Shown piece after piece: positions 53,252-63,132 of a DNA stretch of 64,000 bases (the stretch's first letter is position 1; each line of letters begins with the position of its first letter). Origin of the DNA: Coraliomargarita sinensis (GTDB taxonomy: Bacteria > Verrucomicrobiota > Verrucomicrobiia > Opitutales > Coraliomargaritaceae); assembly GCF_003185655.1 (NCBI RefSeq), contig NZ_QHJQ01000005.1, positions 1-64,000 on the forward strand, written 5' to 3'. A program made the translations under genes and the position numbers. The notes under the pieces were generated by a model. That model did not search any database. It was not told where the DNA came from and worked only from the letters and a program-made list of their open reading frames with translations.

Positions 53252-53706
53252 TTAAACGATGGGAGGGATTATACTGACGCTTGGTCTGGAAGCTTCAGTC
53301 TATGAGCAATTGTCAGCCTTATCTTGTGATTGTTCCGTTTTATCCGGTGCGGATCAGTCAACTTTCGGGGCCGGATTGCATGATTTCTTTAGTAGCCTTT
53401 CACTGTCTTTGCTGGCAATCTTTTTAGGATTTTCGGCCCTCATTATTAGACGATTTCCGTCAAATGCCCCACCTGAGCTAATTCCTCGATTGCAGCCTGA
53501 AAGAGGAATTACTTTGATGTGTACCCTGTCCTTATACCGTACAGGACTTTTTTAAAAAGCGGCTTGTCAGTTTGTGGGGATCGATGCCTAGTGAATTCAG
53601 CTACTTTTTTGACAAAATACACTGTCCAACCTCGTATAAAGTTCTTTCGTTTCAACGAAAGCTTATCTTGGGAATGACCTACGAAGCCCATTTACCCTTT
53701 TCTATC
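53252..53706. promoter_or_regulatory. 455-bp divergent promoter region with two inverted repeats
   Basis: No supported gene. CTTTCGTTTCAACGAAAG at 53644-53661 is an 18-bp inverted repeat 46 bases before the next start, of the size of LacI-family operators. TAATTCCTC (53480-53488) and GAGGAATTA (53504-53512) form a second perfect 9-bp repeat. Both may control the flanking divergent genes. A 98-codon plus-strand frame at 53259-53555 has no coding character. Confidence 0.5.
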
Positions 53707-54765
53707 ATGAAGCGTATGACTTGTCGCACGTCCCTTCCTAACTATCTGGCCCTTGGGGCTACACTGTTCATGCCAGTCGTGGTGTCGGCCCATGTCGACC
53801 CCGGGACAAGGCCCGGAGCGCATGACCACCATCATTCCGTTGTGGTGGGCCACGGAAAATATCAGTATGAAGCCGTTCCCCATTGGGGAGAACTACCGGG
53901 AGGCAAGTCGATCGGTCCGACCCACGGCGGCGTAGTGGTCGATTCTCAGGATGGCCGGGTCTACGTATCGACCGACGCCGAACATTCGATTCTGGTTTAT
54001 GAGGCGAACGGAACATTCGTGGAATCGATCGCTCCGCAATGCCGCGGTTTTCACGCCATGGATATTGGCAGGGACAACCGGGAAACCGTCATTTACGGGG
54101 CGCAACTGAAAGACACGCTCAGAGTCTGCAAAATCGATACGGAGGGCAACATCCTGATGGAAATCTCGGCCGAGACGCACCCCGACCTTCCAGGAGGCTG
54201 GAAAGGCGTAACCGGTGTGGCCGTGGCACCCGACGGGAGCATTTTCTGTTCGATGGGCTATGGATCCAACCTGATTCACAAGTTTGGGAAGTTCGGTGAT
54301 TACATCAAAAGTTTTGGGGGCAAGGGGAAGCCTGAAGCAGGCAAAGTCGTCACGCGTACCAGTCATGGTTTGAAGGTCGATACCCGTTTCGATCCGCCCC
54401 GCCTGTTGGTGTGCGACCGTGAAAACCGCCGGCTATTTCATACCGATCTCGAGGGGAAGTGGATTGGTGAGATCGTCACCGATCTGAGACGCCCCTGTGC
54501 GGTTTCCATTTTTGGTAACCTCTGCGCGATTGCCGAGTTGGAGGGCCGTGTGACCTTGTTGGATAAAAAAGGGAACATTTTGACCCATCTGGGCGACAAT
54601 CCGAACGAAAAACAGTGGGCAAACTTCAGAGTCGAGTTGGACGCGATTGATGAGGGGCTCTTTACTGCGCCGCACGGTTTGAGTTTTGACGAAAATGGTA
54701 ATATCTATGTGCAGGACTGGAATGCGTCCGGGCGAATGACGAAACTGAAGCGTCTATCCCAATGA
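53707..54765 (+). CDS. Exported beta-propeller (NHL/SMP-30-like) protein
   Basis: Start set at ATG 53707 (MKRMTCRTSLPNYLALGATL), a signal peptide followed by a His-rich segment (GAHDHHHSVVVGHG). It encodes 352 residues. Repeats of the kind GVVVDSQDGRVYVSTDAEHS, GVAVAPDGSIFCSMGYGSNL, GLSFDENGNIYVQDWNASG give about six blades. Such propellers bind or hydrolyse small ligands, or act as scaffolds. It starts the 53.7-60.9 kb plus-strand cluster and probably works with the cytochrome proteins that follow. Confidence 0.82.
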   Translation: MKRMTCRTSLPNYLALGATLFMPVVVSAHVDPGTRPGAHDHHHSVVVGHGKYQYEAVPHWGELPGGKSIGPTHGGVVVDSQDGRVYVSTDAEHSILVYEANGTFVESIAPQCRGFHAMDIGRDNRETVIYGAQLKDTLRVCKIDTEGNILMEISAETHPDLPGGWKGVTGVAVAPDGSIFCSMGYGSNLIHKFGKFGDYIKSFGGKGKPEAGKVVTRTSHGLKVDTRFDPPRLLVCDRENRRLFHTDLEGKWIGEIVTDLRRPCAVSIFGNLCAIAELEGRVTLLDKKGNILTHLGDNPNEKQWANFRVELDAIDEGLFTAPHGLSFDENGNIYVQDWNASGRMTKLKRLSQ

Positions 54766-54791
54766 AGTTCCCAGTGCCCCAATTTTAGAAA

Positions 54792-57700
54792 ATGCAAAGT
54801 TCATCAAGCATAAGAGGAGTCGTCGCTTTACTGCTGGTTGCGGTTCTGGGCGGTGCATTCTGGTTTGCTTACCAAGGGCCTGAATCCGGGACGACCGACA
54901 CCGGGCCAGGAGAAACTTCTTCCGATACGACCGAGGAGTCAGGCTACATTGAGCCTTTGAAGCTGGCTGCGGATGCACAGGTCGACTACAATTTTCACGT
55001 TAAACCTATTCTGTCGAACAACTGTTTTGCCTGTCACGGTTTTGACCCGAATACCCGTGAAAGCGGTCTGCGCCTGGATACCCGCGAAGGCGCAACCACC
55101 AACTACGCGCCGGAAGGGGAAGCTCCCAGATTTGCCGTGGTGCCGGGCTCTCCGGAAGAAAGTGAACTCTGGAAGCGGATCAACCACCATAACCGAGACT
55201 TGTTGATGCCTCCCATCGAATCGACCAAGGAAGCGCTGGACGAAAACGAGAAGTCGATTATCAAGCGCTGGATCGCACAGGGGGCGGAATACAAAACGCA
55301 CTGGTCCTTTATCCCGCCGGAAAAGTCCGGGTTGCCCGCAGTTGACAATAAGCAGTGGGTGAAAAACGAGCTCGACCACTATATTCTCGAGAAAATCGAG
55401 AGCATGGGCACAGGACCGTCAGCAATGGCTGACAAGGCGACATTGATCCGCCGCGTAACACTCGACCTGACCGGCCTGCCACCAACCCCTGAAGAGGTTG
55501 ATGCTTTTCTGGAGGATGACAGTCCCTTTGCTTATGAAAAGGTGGTCGACCGTCTGCTGAAATCGCCTCACTACGGCGAACGAATGGCCCTCGATTGGCT
55601 CGATGTTTCGCGCTATGGAGATACCAACGCCCACCACGTGGATCTGATCCGCACCAGCTGGCCCTGGCGTGATTGGGTGATTCGTGCCTTCAATGAGAAC
55701 AAGCCTTACGACGAATTTATCGTCGAACAACTGGCGGGCGATCTCCTGGAAGATCCGACAATGGATCAGGTTCTGGCGACGAGCTTTAATCGCAATCATC
55801 CCATCACAAACGAGGGTGGGGCGATCGATGAGGAGTATCTTGTGGAATATGCTGCCGATCGGGTGCATACGGTCAGCACGGCCTTTCTGGGAATGACGAT
55901 GGCTTGTGCCCGTTGCCATGACCACAAGTTCGACCCCGTCTCCATCGACGAATACTATAGCTTCCTTTCCTTTTTTAACAGCATCGACGAAGTGGGCCTG
56001 GAAGCGCAGGATGCGAAAAAAGCGGAGGGCTACCGTCCTTACATGTATATCGCGCCAAACGAAGACGACCAGCAGGCGCTCAATGCGACCAAACAATCCC
56101 TGGTTCAGATTAAGGATGCCATTTCCGGCGTGGCGTGGCATGAGGAATTCAACCGCTTGGTGGAGTCGTATGAACTCGACTGGAAACACCTGACTCCGGC
56201 GTATCGGCACGCCTTCTGGAATGGAGAAAAAGTATCCGGGCCCAACTACAAGTATCTGAAAATTAATTCTACCTTGGAGGAACTGGAGGAGCGCCGCAAA
56301 GAAGCGGGGCGTTTGGAGTTTGATATTTCATTAAAAGACGCGCCTGAAGGTGCGGACCTTGTGATGGTTCACTTCTATGGTCTGGAATTCGATAAAATCG
56401 GGAACAGTCGCGACCTCGATACCGCTGAAGGTAAAGCCATTGTTTCTGAGTTTGATCTGCACATGGTCAAAGGACCGGAGGAAAGTCCGGAGATTGTCAA
56501 AACGCTCGGCGTGGCCGAGCACTGGAGCAGTGATTCTGCTCTCGGCATGGCTCGCCCGGCTGCAAATGCCTTTGACGATGATCCTGCCACAGCCTGGGTG
56601 CAAAGTCCGAGTGACCGTGCCTTGGTCTTTATGCTGCGTCTGGATGAAGCACTGCCCTCTACGGAGGAGCAAGGGCACCTCCGCCTGGCTTTCCAGTTGG
56701 AGAAAGACAGTTTGTTGCCGATCCAAACGAGCATGGTTCATGTTTATGTGGCGAAAGGGCAGCAGACTTTAAAGCATATGGCGGAGCAGGTCCGTCCGTT
56801 TTCGCTCACGGCGACCGCGCCGCAGCGCGTTCGCAATCGTCACAAGGAGCAATTTGCCCTGGAATGGTCCGTCTCGAAAGGTGCGCACGCATCAGAGATG
56901 CTGGCCGAATGGGGAGCCACTACCGACCGTCACTATTTGTTGCAGCAAAACGCCATTCGCGTGGCGGTGATGCAGGAAAAGGATGAGCCGACGCCAACCT
57001 TTGTTTTGGACCGCGGTGCCTATGATTCGCCTCTCAAAGACAGGCCCGTTGATCGCGTCGTGCCTGAGGCGCTTGGTGAGATGGATCCGGATTATCCCAA
57101 GAATCGCCTGGGGCTGGCCTATTGGTTGATCGATGAGGATAACCCGCTGACGGCCCGGGTCACAGTGAACCGCTACTGGCAGCTCATTTTCGGGAACGGC
57201 CTGGTTCGAACCGCTGAAGACTTCGGCTTTCAGGGCGAACTGCCCACGCATCCGGAGTTACTCGATTATCTGGCTGTCGACTTCATGGAATCGGGCTGGG
57301 ATGTGAAAGCCCTGATGCGGAAGATCGTCCTCTCCGCGACTTACCGTCAGCAGTCGGTTCGCCGGCCTGAGTTTGACCTGGCCGATCCGGAAAACCGCTA
57401 TCTTTCCTGGTTCCCTCGCCGGCGTCTGCCTGCCGAATTCATCCGTGACAATGCTCTGGCCGCATCCGGACTGCTTGTTCCGAAGGTCGGAGGGCCGAGT
57501 GTTAAGCCTTATCAACCCGACGGGCTCTGGCTCGAGAAGACGATGCGTCCGAACAGCAACACGGGTAAGTTTGTGCGTGATGACGGAGAGGACCTCTACC
57601 GGCGGGGCATGTATACCTTCTGGAAACAGGTGGCACCGCCGCCGCAAATGGAAGCTTTTGACGCGCCCTCACGCGAGGTCTGTGTGATCAAAAGAAATAA

Positions 57701-58067
57701 TACGAACACACCGATGCAGGCACTCGTTCTGCTCAACGACGTAACCTTCCTCGAAGCTTCACGGGCCATGGCTTCTCGTGTTATGGACGAGCTTCCCGGG
57801 GAATGGGAGACGACTTTGAACGACCGCCTTGTGCGCAGCTATCGCTACCTGACCGGGCGGCGACCTTCAGAGCAAAGTATGGAAGTCTTGAAGAATCTGA
57901 CACTCGAATCTTACAAGGCCTTTGCCGCCGACAGTGAGAAGGCGGAAGGCTTCCTCTCTTATGGGGAAAGCCCGATTGATGAAGATGCGGATACGGTTGA
58001 GCTGGCGACACTGGCATATACCGCTTCGGCAATTATGAATTTAGACAAGACCATAACCCGTGATTAG
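54792..58067 (+). CDS. Planctomycete-type cytochrome / DUF1549 / DUF1553 protein
   Basis: 1091 residues. The N-terminal membrane anchor is VVALLLVAVLGGAFWFAYQG. A PSCyt1-type c-heme segment has ILSNNCFACHGFDPNTRESG (CxxCH near 78). DUF1549 follows (LIRRVTLDLTGLPPTPEEVD; HYGERMALDWLDVSRYGDT), including a second CxxCH in MTMACARCHDHKFDPVSIDE. An inserted beta-rich region at about 440-700 precedes DUF1553 (NPLTARVTVNRYWQLIFGNG; KNRLGLAYWLIDEDN). These large proteins occur in Planctomycetes and Verrucomicrobia, typically beside a DUF1501 gene as here (11-bp gap). A role in sugar-oxidation electron transfer is proposed but unproven. Confidence 0.9.
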   Translation: MQSSSSIRGVVALLLVAVLGGAFWFAYQGPESGTTDTGPGETSSDTTEESGYIEPLKLAADAQVDYNFHVKPILSNNCFACHGFDPNTRESGLRLDTREGATTNYAPEGEAPRFAVVPGSPEESELWKRINHHNRDLLMPPIESTKEALDENEKSIIKRWIAQGAEYKTHWSFIPPEKSGLPAVDNKQWVKNELDHYILEKIESMGTGPSAMADKATLIRRVTLDLTGLPPTPEEVDAFLEDDSPFAYEKVVDRLLKSPHYGERMALDWLDVSRYGDTNAHHVDLIRTSWPWRDWVIRAFNENKPYDEFIVEQLAGDLLEDPTMDQVLATSFNRNHPITNEGGAIDEEYLVEYAADRVHTVSTAFLGMTMACARCHDHKFDPVSIDEYYSFLSFFNSIDEVGLEAQDAKKAEGYRPYMYIAPNEDDQQALNATKQSLVQIKDAISGVAWHEEFNRLVESYELDWKHLTPAYRHAFWNGEKVSGPNYKYLKINSTLEELEERRKEAGRLEFDISLKDAPEGADLVMVHFYGLEFDKIGNSRDLDTAEGKAIVSEFDLHMVKGPEESPEIVKTLGVAEHWSSDSALGMARPAANAFDDDPATAWVQSPSDRALVFMLRLDEALPSTEEQGHLRLAFQLEKDSLLPIQTSMVHVYVAKGQQTLKHMAEQVRPFSLTATAPQRVRNRHKEQFALEWSVSKGAHASEMLAEWGATTDRHYLLQQNAIRVAVMQEKDEPTPTFVLDRGAYDSPLKDRPVDRVVPEALGEMDPDYPKNRLGLAYWLIDEDNPLTARVTVNRYWQLIFGNGLVRTAEDFGFQGELPTHPELLDYLAVDFMESGWDVKALMRKIVLSATYRQQSVRRPEFDLADPENRYLSWFPRRRLPAEFIRDNALAASGLLVPKVGGPSVKPYQPDGLWLEKTMRPNSNTGKFVRDDGEDLYRRGMYTFWKQVAPPPQMEAFDAPSREVCVIKRNNTNTPMQALVLLNDVTFLEASRAMASRVMDELPGEWETTLNDRLVRSYRYLTGRRPSEQSMEVLKNLTLESYKAFAADSEKAEGFLSYGESPIDEDADTVELATLAYTASAIMNLDKTITRD

Positions 58068-58078
58068 GACTGATACAG

Positions 58079-59536
58079 ATGGATCCCATTGAAGAATATT
58101 GCCGTAACATCACCCGTCGTGAATTTTTTAGCAAAATGGCCGTTGGTGCAGGGGCAATTGCTTTTGGCGACCTGTTGACACGGGATGGCTATGCGAGCGC
58201 GGAAAATCCACTTAAATATGGTCAAATGGGAGCGCCGCACTTCGCTCCGAAGGCTAAACGGGTGATCTACCTCTTTCAAAATGGAGGCCCCTCTCAACTC
58301 GACATTTTCGATTATAAACCCGGACTGAAGCAGAAGTTCGACCAAGACCTTCCGGATTCGGTTCGTCAGGGGCAGCGGGTGACGGGGATGACTTCCGGAC
58401 AAAACAGGTTCCCGGTGGCGCCATCGATTTTCGAATTCAAAAAATACGACAACAACCAGGACGGATTATGGGTGAGTGAGCTGTATCCGCACACCGCGAG
58501 TATGGCCCATGAGATGTGTGTGATGTATGGCATGCACACGGATGCGATCAACCACGTGCCGGGTATTACCTTCCTGCAGACGGGGCACCAGCAACCGGGA
58601 CGGCCGGCGATGGGCTCCTGGATGAGTTATGGGCTGGGCAGCGCTAATGACAACCTCCCGTCCTATGTGGTCATGATCAGTCAGGGCTACGGGAACATGC
58701 AGGCGATTTCCTCGAACCTCTGGAGCTCGGGCTTCCTACCCAGCGAACATCAGGGAATCAACTTCCGTGGCGCGGGAGATCCTGTCCTGTATCTCTCTGA
58801 TCCCAAGGGGATGAATCGCACGGACCGCCGCCGGATGCTGGACGCGATTGCCGATCTCAATCAGGAAGAATATCACCGCACCAAGGACGACGAGATCATG
58901 GCCCGGATTTCCCAATACGAAATGGCCTACCGGATGCAGGTATCGGTTCCCGAATTGACTGACCTGAGCGACGAGGATGAGGACACGCTCGCATTGTATG
59001 GGCCGGACGTGCACACGCCCGGAAGCTATGCCTACAACTGCATCATGGCCCGACGCATGGCGGAGCGGGGTGTGCGTTTCGTGCAGCTTTACAATCGCGG
59101 GTGGGATCAGCATGGCAACCTGCCGAACGAAATTAAGAAACAGTGTAAAGCGTCAGACCAGCCTCAGGCCGGCCTGCTGAAAGACCTCAAGCGCCGGGGG
59201 ATGCTGGATGAAACGCTTGTGGTCTGGGGCGGCGAGTTTGGTCGTGGTGTTTACAGCCAGGGTAAACTAACTGAGGAGAATTACGGGCGCGACCACCATC
59301 CCAAGTGCTTTACCATGTGGATGGCCGGCGGGGGTGTGAAGCCTGGCATTACCTACGGCCAAACGGACGAATACTCTTACAATATTCTGGATGGGGGGAT
59401 TCACGTTCATGACTTGCATGCCACCATGTTCCATTTGCTTGGTATCAATCACGAGAAACTGACCTATCGTTACCAGGGGCGTGATTTCCGGCTGACGGAT
59501 GTGCACGGCAAGATCGTGAAGGATATTCTCGCTTAA
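58079..59536 (+). CDS. DUF1501 protein with Tat-like signal
   Basis: 485 residues. NITRREFFSKMAVGAGAIAF is a twin-arginine signal. The alkaline-phosphatase/sulfatase-like fold shows VIYLFQNGGPSQLDIFDYKP near the N-terminus, ITFLQTGHQQPGRPAMGSWM, and late metal-type motifs VVWGGEFGRGVYSQGK and YGRDHHPKCFTMWMAGGGVK. The active-site chemistry of DUF1501 is not established. It is the constant partner of DUF1549/DUF1553 proteins and follows that gene by 11 bp. Confidence 0.9.
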   Translation: MDPIEEYCRNITRREFFSKMAVGAGAIAFGDLLTRDGYASAENPLKYGQMGAPHFAPKAKRVIYLFQNGGPSQLDIFDYKPGLKQKFDQDLPDSVRQGQRVTGMTSGQNRFPVAPSIFEFKKYDNNQDGLWVSELYPHTASMAHEMCVMYGMHTDAINHVPGITFLQTGHQQPGRPAMGSWMSYGLGSANDNLPSYVVMISQGYGNMQAISSNLWSSGFLPSEHQGINFRGAGDPVLYLSDPKGMNRTDRRRMLDAIADLNQEEYHRTKDDEIMARISQYEMAYRMQVSVPELTDLSDEDEDTLALYGPDVHTPGSYAYNCIMARRMAERGVRFVQLYNRGWDQHGNLPNEIKKQCKASDQPQAGLLKDLKRRGMLDETLVVWGGEFGRGVYSQGKLTEENYGRDHHPKCFTMWMAGGGVKPGITYGQTDEYSYNILDGGIHVHDLHATMFHLLGINHEKLTYRYQGRDFRLTDVHGKIVKDILA

Positions 59537-59555
59537 ACAGTGCTCCGGTAAGCGC

Positions 59556-60911
59556 ATGGATTTCATCTCATTTTTAGGGCGTCTGCATCCCGTCGTCCTG
59601 CACCTGCCCATAGGGGCCTTGTTTACGGTGATCGTCGCTGAGATCTGGTTGTTGCGTTCGACGCAGCGCAAGGATCAGTTGCTGCTCTTCGTTCTCTATC
59701 TTTTCACATTGTTGACCGCAGTGTTGGCGATCGCGACCGGACTTATACTTCACGAGGAAGATGCATACGGCGGCTCGACTCTCGATCTGCATGAGAAACT
59801 GGGAATCGCCACCGGTGTGGTCATGATTCTTCTGGCTGGCTGTGCCTATGTGGCTGTTCGAATGCAGTCAAAGCATTCCGGCCTCAGTCGCTGGGTGACG
59901 ATTCGCCGATTGGGCCTGTTTGTATCCACGGGCCTGATTACGGTTACCGGACACTATGGTGGCGAACTGACTCATGGTCGGGGCTTCCTCTTTGAATACG
60001 GGCCCGCCTTTTTACGTGAGTCGACCAAAGTGGAGCCGGTTGAAATTACCGCGGAGATCACCGCTTTTGACGCTGCGATTCACCCGATCATCGAGAATTA
60101 TTGTGTCTATTGCCACGACGACGAGACGACCAAGGGTAAGCTGCGTATGGACAGCCCGGAGGCAATGCTGGCTGGCGGCAGCACGGGGCCATTGTTTGTC
60201 GCTGGTGATACGGAGAACAGCCTGATGCTTGAGCGCATACACCTTCCCGACGATCACGAGGACCATATGCCTCCGATTGAAAAGCGGCAACCGAGCGAAG
60301 AGGAAATCGCTGCGCTAACCTGGTGGATTGAGAGCGGTGCATCATTCGATATGAAACTAAGCGACCCTCAGGTTCCAGAGTCTGTTCAGGCCGTTGTGCC
60401 CGGCGATGAGCCAGTCGAAGAAGAGCCGAAAATCTCAGAAGAACTGGATTTGGAAGCCGTGCAGGAATTACGCGATCAACTGCTGACCATCCAGCGGATT
60501 CAGCAGGGAGATAATCGCCTCTGGGTCAGTTTTAGTGCCATAGCCACCACGGCCGGAGATGATTTTATATTACAGCTTCGGCCACTGGCGAATTTTGTCA
60601 CTTGGCTGGATCTGGCCCGTACGCAGATCACGGATGCCTCCATGTCAGAACTTGCCCTTATGAAAAATCTTGAGCAACTGAATCTGAATGCCTGCGACAT
60701 TACTGACGAAGGGATCAAACAATTGGAAGGCCTTGATAATCTCAAGGATCTAAACCTGGCCGAGACACCGGTCAGTGAAGCTTCACTTCCGACACTGATT
60801 CAACTGGACTCGCTTGAAACAGTCCACCTTTTCGGCACCGGATGGACAGCAGAGGGTGCGGAAGTTTTTCGAAGAATCCGACCCGACGTAACGGTCAACA
60901 TCGGTGAGTGA
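59556..60911 (+). CDS. Membrane cytochrome-c-like protein with leucine-rich C-terminus
   Basis: 451 residues. Residues 1-140 hold four membrane helices and start with LGRLHPVVLHLPIGALFTVI, a DUF2231-like start. A PSCyt1-type heme segment has IIENYCVYCHDDETTKGKLR (CxxCH near 183) and IHLPDDHEDHMPPIEKRQPS. The last 150 residues contain leucine-rich repeats (LEQLNLNACDITDEGIKQLE; LKDLNLAETPVSEASLP). It follows DUF1501 by 19 bp. It may take electrons from the exported oxidation system to the respiratory chain. Confidence 0.85.
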   Translation: MDFISFLGRLHPVVLHLPIGALFTVIVAEIWLLRSTQRKDQLLLFVLYLFTLLTAVLAIATGLILHEEDAYGGSTLDLHEKLGIATGVVMILLAGCAYVAVRMQSKHSGLSRWVTIRRLGLFVSTGLITVTGHYGGELTHGRGFLFEYGPAFLRESTKVEPVEITAEITAFDAAIHPIIENYCVYCHDDETTKGKLRMDSPEAMLAGGSTGPLFVAGDTENSLMLERIHLPDDHEDHMPPIEKRQPSEEEIAALTWWIESGASFDMKLSDPQVPESVQAVVPGDEPVEEEPKISEELDLEAVQELRDQLLTIQRIQQGDNRLWVSFSAIATTAGDDFILQLRPLANFVTWLDLARTQITDASMSELALMKNLEQLNLNACDITDEGIKQLEGLDNLKDLNLAETPVSEASLPTLIQLDSLETVHLFGTGWTAEGAEVFRRIRPDVTVNIGE

Positions 60912-60949
60912 GCGGCTGGGAACAGGCACATCAGCCGGCCATCAGAAAT

Positions 60950-61609
60950 CTACAGTCGCTTGATTCGGATATTGCGCAGCCAGAAGGGCATGCCGTGATC
61001 CTGAAAGCCAATTTTGCCGCTTGTGGATAAAGATTCTCCGTTAATTTCATGGGCCTTCAGGTCCGTGTGATCGTGAACCAGTACGCCATTGATGACAACC
61101 GTGAGCAGTGAGCCCTCTAGTTTGACCACAGCACGGTTCCATTCGCCCGGAAGCTTGTTGGCGGATTTGGCCAACGGATCTCCGGCCTGGCGATCCTTGA
61201 ACATGATGATGCCGCCAAGGTCGTGCCAACCCGGTTTTTCCTTTTTGTGACACTGGGTCAGTTGGAGCTCCAAGCCCGTGAAAACGGGGTTATCTACGTC
61301 GGACACCCGGAAGTAAAAGCCCGAGTTGCCGTTTGGAGTGAATTTAAATTCAAACTCGCAGATAAAGTCGGTGTAATCCTCCTTGAGCCAAAGATAGGAG
61401 CCGAAACGATTCCATCCTTTTTCACCCGGACGCGGTTCGAGAGAAACATTTTTTCCGTCTACCGACCAATTGCCCTCTGTCGTGACTTTTGAAAGGTCAC
61501 CGTCGATGACCGTTTCCCATTCAGACGTTTCGGCGAAACATGGCAAAATAGTGGAAATGCCAATCAGTATGATTAAGGAGCTGAGTTTGTGTTTTGTTTT
61601 CAGATGCAT
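60950..61609 (-). CDS. DUF1080-domain secreted protein
   Basis: 219 residues. The signal peptide is KLSSLIILIGISTILPCFA. The DUF1080 jelly-roll fold shows WSVDGKNVSLEPRPGEKGWN, YTDFICEFEFKFTPNGNSGF (the NSGFYFR signature), WHDLGGIIMFKD and WNRAVVKLEGSLLTVVINGV. The family is proposed to act on 3-keto-glycosides. It is convergent with the preceding cluster and probably functionally linked to the DUF1080-ThuA protein at 51.7 kb. Confidence 0.88.
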   Translation of the reverse strand: MHLKTKHKLSSLIILIGISTILPCFAETSEWETVIDGDLSKVTTEGNWSVDGKNVSLEPRPGEKGWNRFGSYLWLKEDYTDFICEFEFKFTPNGNSGFYFRVSDVDNPVFTGLELQLTQCHKKEKPGWHDLGGIIMFKDRQAGDPLAKSANKLPGEWNRAVVKLEGSLLTVVINGVLVHDHTDLKAHEINGESLSTSGKIGFQDHGMPFWLRNIRIKRL

Positions 61610-61711
61610 AGAGCTGCGGGTGTTATGGACTTGGGTGCCTGATGACTGATTTTTGTTTTTCGGGCGGAATTGGAATGCTGCCCTGAACTGAGCGAACAGA
61701 GGGGAGGTATT

Positions 61712-63025
61712 CTACGTCTGGGCCTCTTCGGACAAGTCGTGGATGCAGTTAGGGAGTGAAATCAGAAACGTGCTTCCTTTATCGGGCGTGCTTTTCATGC
61801 TTATGCTGGCTCCGATGAGATCACATATCTTGCGGCATATGGTTAGGCCCAAACCTGCTCCTTCATGGTGCCGTGACAACGAACTTTCGATCTGGTAGAA
61901 CGGTTCAAAAATTTTCATTTGCTTGTCAGCCTCAATGCCGATTCCGGTGTCGGTGACACTGAAGTCCAGTCCGTTCTCGTTGATTTGAACCCCAACTGTA
62001 ACAGATCCTTCCTCTGTGAATTTCAGTGCATTGTTTATCAGATTGATCAGCAACTGGCGTAGACGAAGAGCATCTGTTTTGATTGTCTCGGGCAATCCCG
62101 GGGCCTCTGTTAGCTTTAATTCCAGTCTCTCAAAGTCCGCTTTGGGCTTCATGATCTTGACGATACTGTTGAGAAAGGCGCTAAGTTCGAAGGTTGTTTC
62201 CTCGATTCTGAATTCCCCGCGTTCCAGTTTGGAGAAGTCCAGGATCTCACTGATCAATGAAAGTAAATGAGCGCCTGAATCGTGGATGGTTTCGAGCGCC
62301 TTACGTTTTTCCAGGTCTTTCTCGTCGAGCGCCAAAATTTCGCTCAGTCCGATGATCGGGTTCAAGGGAGTCCGTAGTTCGTGACTAATGACGGAAAGAA
62401 AATCATTTTTGGCCAGGTTGGCGGATTCAGCCCTTTTGACGTTTTCCTCAAGTTCTTTTTGTATGCGCCGCTGTAGATCGATATAGTCGTTCTCTTTTCT
62501 GTAATGATCCAAGTCCGCCTCTATTGCGGTGCGGAAGCCATTGACCAGGCGTTTGATTTTATCCGAAAATTTATTTTCCTTGGAGTCCAGAATACAGAGC
62601 GTGCCAAAAATACTCCCGTCCGGCCAGAGGAGCGGAACTCCGTAATACGCGATCATACCCAGGGGAACATCAGGATTATCTGCCCAGAGGGGATCCTTCA
62701 GCGCATCGACGATAGATAAGTCCTCCCGGTTGGCGACGACAGTTTCACAGTAGAGCCCGCAGCCCAAGTGTTCCTTCGCACCTTCTTCATAAACATTATC
62801 AGGATTCGTGCTGGAGGCATGTACTTCAATCTCTCCCTCGAGCAAGCGCATTACCAGTGCGGCGGGAATTTCGCCAATTTCGATCAGGATGTTCAGCAAC
62901 TCACGCCACTTTTCCAGAATATCATCAGACTGTTTGCTGAAAGCGGCGTCCTTGATTGGGATGGTGACAGAATCCCGTCCCCGGACGAAGACATCTGTCT
63001 TCACGGTATGTTTGGAATGGTGCAA
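61712..63025 (-). CDS. GAF-domain sensor histidine kinase
   Basis: 437 residues, no membrane segment. The GAF domain (about 50-185) includes VPLGMIAYYGVPLLWPDGSI and FGTLCILDS. A coiled-coil linker leads to HisKA with LAKNDFLSVISHELRTPLNP (phosphorylatable His). The ATPase domain has NLINNALKFTEEGSVTVGVQ, DFSVTDTGIGIEADKQMKIF and EGAGLGLTICRKICDLIG. It is a soluble sensor whose ligand is unknown. There is no receiver domain or response regulator gene adjacent. Confidence 0.9.
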   Translation of the reverse strand: MHHSKHTVKTDVFVRGRDSVTIPIKDAAFSKQSDDILEKWRELLNILIEIGEIPAALVMRLLEGEIEVHASSTNPDNVYEEGAKEHLGCGLYCETVVANREDLSIVDALKDPLWADNPDVPLGMIAYYGVPLLWPDGSIFGTLCILDSKENKFSDKIKRLVNGFRTAIEADLDHYRKENDYIDLQRRIQKELEENVKRAESANLAKNDFLSVISHELRTPLNPIIGLSEILALDEKDLEKRKALETIHDSGAHLLSLISEILDFSKLERGEFRIEETTFELSAFLNSIVKIMKPKADFERLELKLTEAPGLPETIKTDALRLRQLLINLINNALKFTEEGSVTVGVQINENGLDFSVTDTGIGIEADKQMKIFEPFYQIESSLSRHHEGAGLGLTICRKICDLIGASISMKSTPDKGSTFLISLPNCIHDLSEEAQT

Positions 63026-63132
63026 TGCTTTAGGGATATCTCAGCAAACCACGATATCAAGCAGTTTAAACCAACCGAACGTTAAACAGCGTACTTTTTA
63101 CAGGCCGGACCAATATGCGCTTATTCGCCGGA

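Noticed and set aside
53259..53555. 98-codon plus-strand frame in the promoter region
   Set aside because: Unusual composition, no ribosome site, contains inverted repeats; treated as non-coding.
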